Part shown: in pieces, positions 63,696-64,000 of the stretch
Position numbering within the stretch: the stretch's first letter is position 1
How the letters are laid out: the number at the start of each line of letters is the position of its first letter
Assembly: GCA_019550975.1 (NCBI GenBank)
Contig: SDWH01000018.1
Location: 1 to 64,000, forward strand
Direction: 5' to 3'
Source of the DNA: Bacteroidales bacterium SW299
GTDB taxonomy: Bacteria; Bacteroidota; Bacteroidia; Bacteroidales; Bacteroidaceae
DNA length: 64,000 nt
The notes under the pieces: generated by a model
Databases searched by the model: none
The model's input: only the letters and a program-made list of their open reading frames with translations
Told to the model about the DNA's origin: nothing
Position numbers and translations under genes: made by a program

Positions 63696-64000
63696 TGCGT
63701 GCGGACATGAAAAACCAGCGGACAGCCTTTGTCGACAGGCAGTACCTGTTGCCGTTTATATTGCTGACTTCCTTGTTCTTTCTGTGGGGATTCGCTCATG
63801 CCATTCTTGACGTGCTGAACAAGCATTTCCAGGAACTGCTGGAAATATCCAAGACTCACTCGGCGCTGATTCAGGCCACCATGTATATGGGCTATTTCAT
63901 TATGGCCATTCCTGCCGGGCTTTTCATCAACCGGCTCGGCTACCGGAAAGGAGTCGTGTTCGGCCTGCTGCTCTATGGTGTCGGGTCGCTGTTGTTCATA
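63695..64000 (+). CDS. FucP-type MFS sugar permease (partial, runs off the window)
   Basis: 102 codons visible. Begins MRADMKNQRTAF with a second ATG at 63707; then FILLTSLFFLWGFAHAILDV and LNKHFQELLEI, the signature N-terminus of FucP-type sugar:proton symporters, and GYFIMAIPAGLFINRLGYRK, the MFS loop 2-3 motif. Its ATG shares one base with the HAD stop codon. Substrate could be fucose or another hexose. Confidence 0.9.
   Translation, partial: MRADMKNQRTAFVDRQYLLPFILLTSLFFLWGFAHAILDVLNKHFQELLEISKTHSALIQATMYMGYFIMAIPAGLFINRLGYRKGVVFGLLLYGVGSLLFI

Overview
The window looks like a chromosomal segment from a Bacteroidales bacterium (Bacteroidaceae-like). The signs are many promoters of the TAnnTTTG type, weak Shine-Dalgarno sequences, a SusC/SusD pair, a lipoprotein BamA-like TamL, pyrophosphate-dependent phosphofructokinase, PorT-type barrels, and small families typical of this order (DUF3737, DUF4186, DUF4296, DUF4922, DUF6965). 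The species cannot be named from sequence alone.

Layout. 0-10 kb: glnS (minus), a structured non-coding RNA candidate directly upstream of rarA, a glycerate-dehydrogenase-like gene, a zinc efflux pump, a MaoC/TIGR02757 pair and small genes. 8.6-12.9 kb: a minus-strand run of LysM/receptor-fold protein, outer-membrane barrel, exonuclease III, diacylglycerol kinase and PAP2 phosphatase. 12.9-13.4 kb: an intergenic region with an array of palindromic units on a 21-bp pitch, interrupted by a short MITE with a 10-bp target duplication. 13.4-19.1 kb: a uvrA-ybaK-djlA-like-GNAT/nitrilase operon. 19.2-24.6 kb: a DUF362 ferredoxin-like protein, a lipoprotein plus glutathionylspermidine-synthase-like pair, three tRNAs (two identical Cys, one Lys), and PH-domain, DUF3737 and DUF4186 genes. 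24.9-30.8 kb: an ileS-dksA-like-lspA-DUF4296 operon. 31-39.8 kb: TrmH-type methyltransferase, TamL, a DUF6965 protein, pfp, a GH25 lysozyme and clpB.

39.8-45.1 kb is an accessory segment, visibly AT-richer. It holds a gene desert with a repeat array and a concentric, highly structured palindromic element, then XRE regulator, DUF2971, HsdM, a DUF1016 nuclease and a truncated hsdS with no hsdR: a decayed type I restriction island. 45.1-50 kb is a SusD/SusC pair without enzymes beside it. 50.4-57 kb holds a DUF6621-like gene and a LysR regulator, and on the minus strand a GT2-DUF4922 fusion, a SpoIID/LytB protein and an AmpG-like permease, probably concerned with cell-wall sugar or muropeptide handling. 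57-64 kb is a tight plus-strand operon of rlmN, pdxA, nucleotidyltransferase, ATP-grasp, CDP-alcohol phosphatidyltransferase, flippase-like membrane protein, HAD phosphatase and a FucP-type permease that runs off the window. Its middle genes look like a pathway that builds and exports a phospho-head-group lipid.

The most unusual structures are: (i) three dispersed four-unit arrays of a ~22-bp repeat (24.6, 40.3 and 57.1 kb), the last apparently within the rlmN 5' leader; (ii) the unrelated 21-bp-pitch palindromic array with its MITE; (iii) the 6S-like RNA candidate before rarA; (iv) the nested hairpin element at 40.7 kb; (v) the lipid head-group operon.
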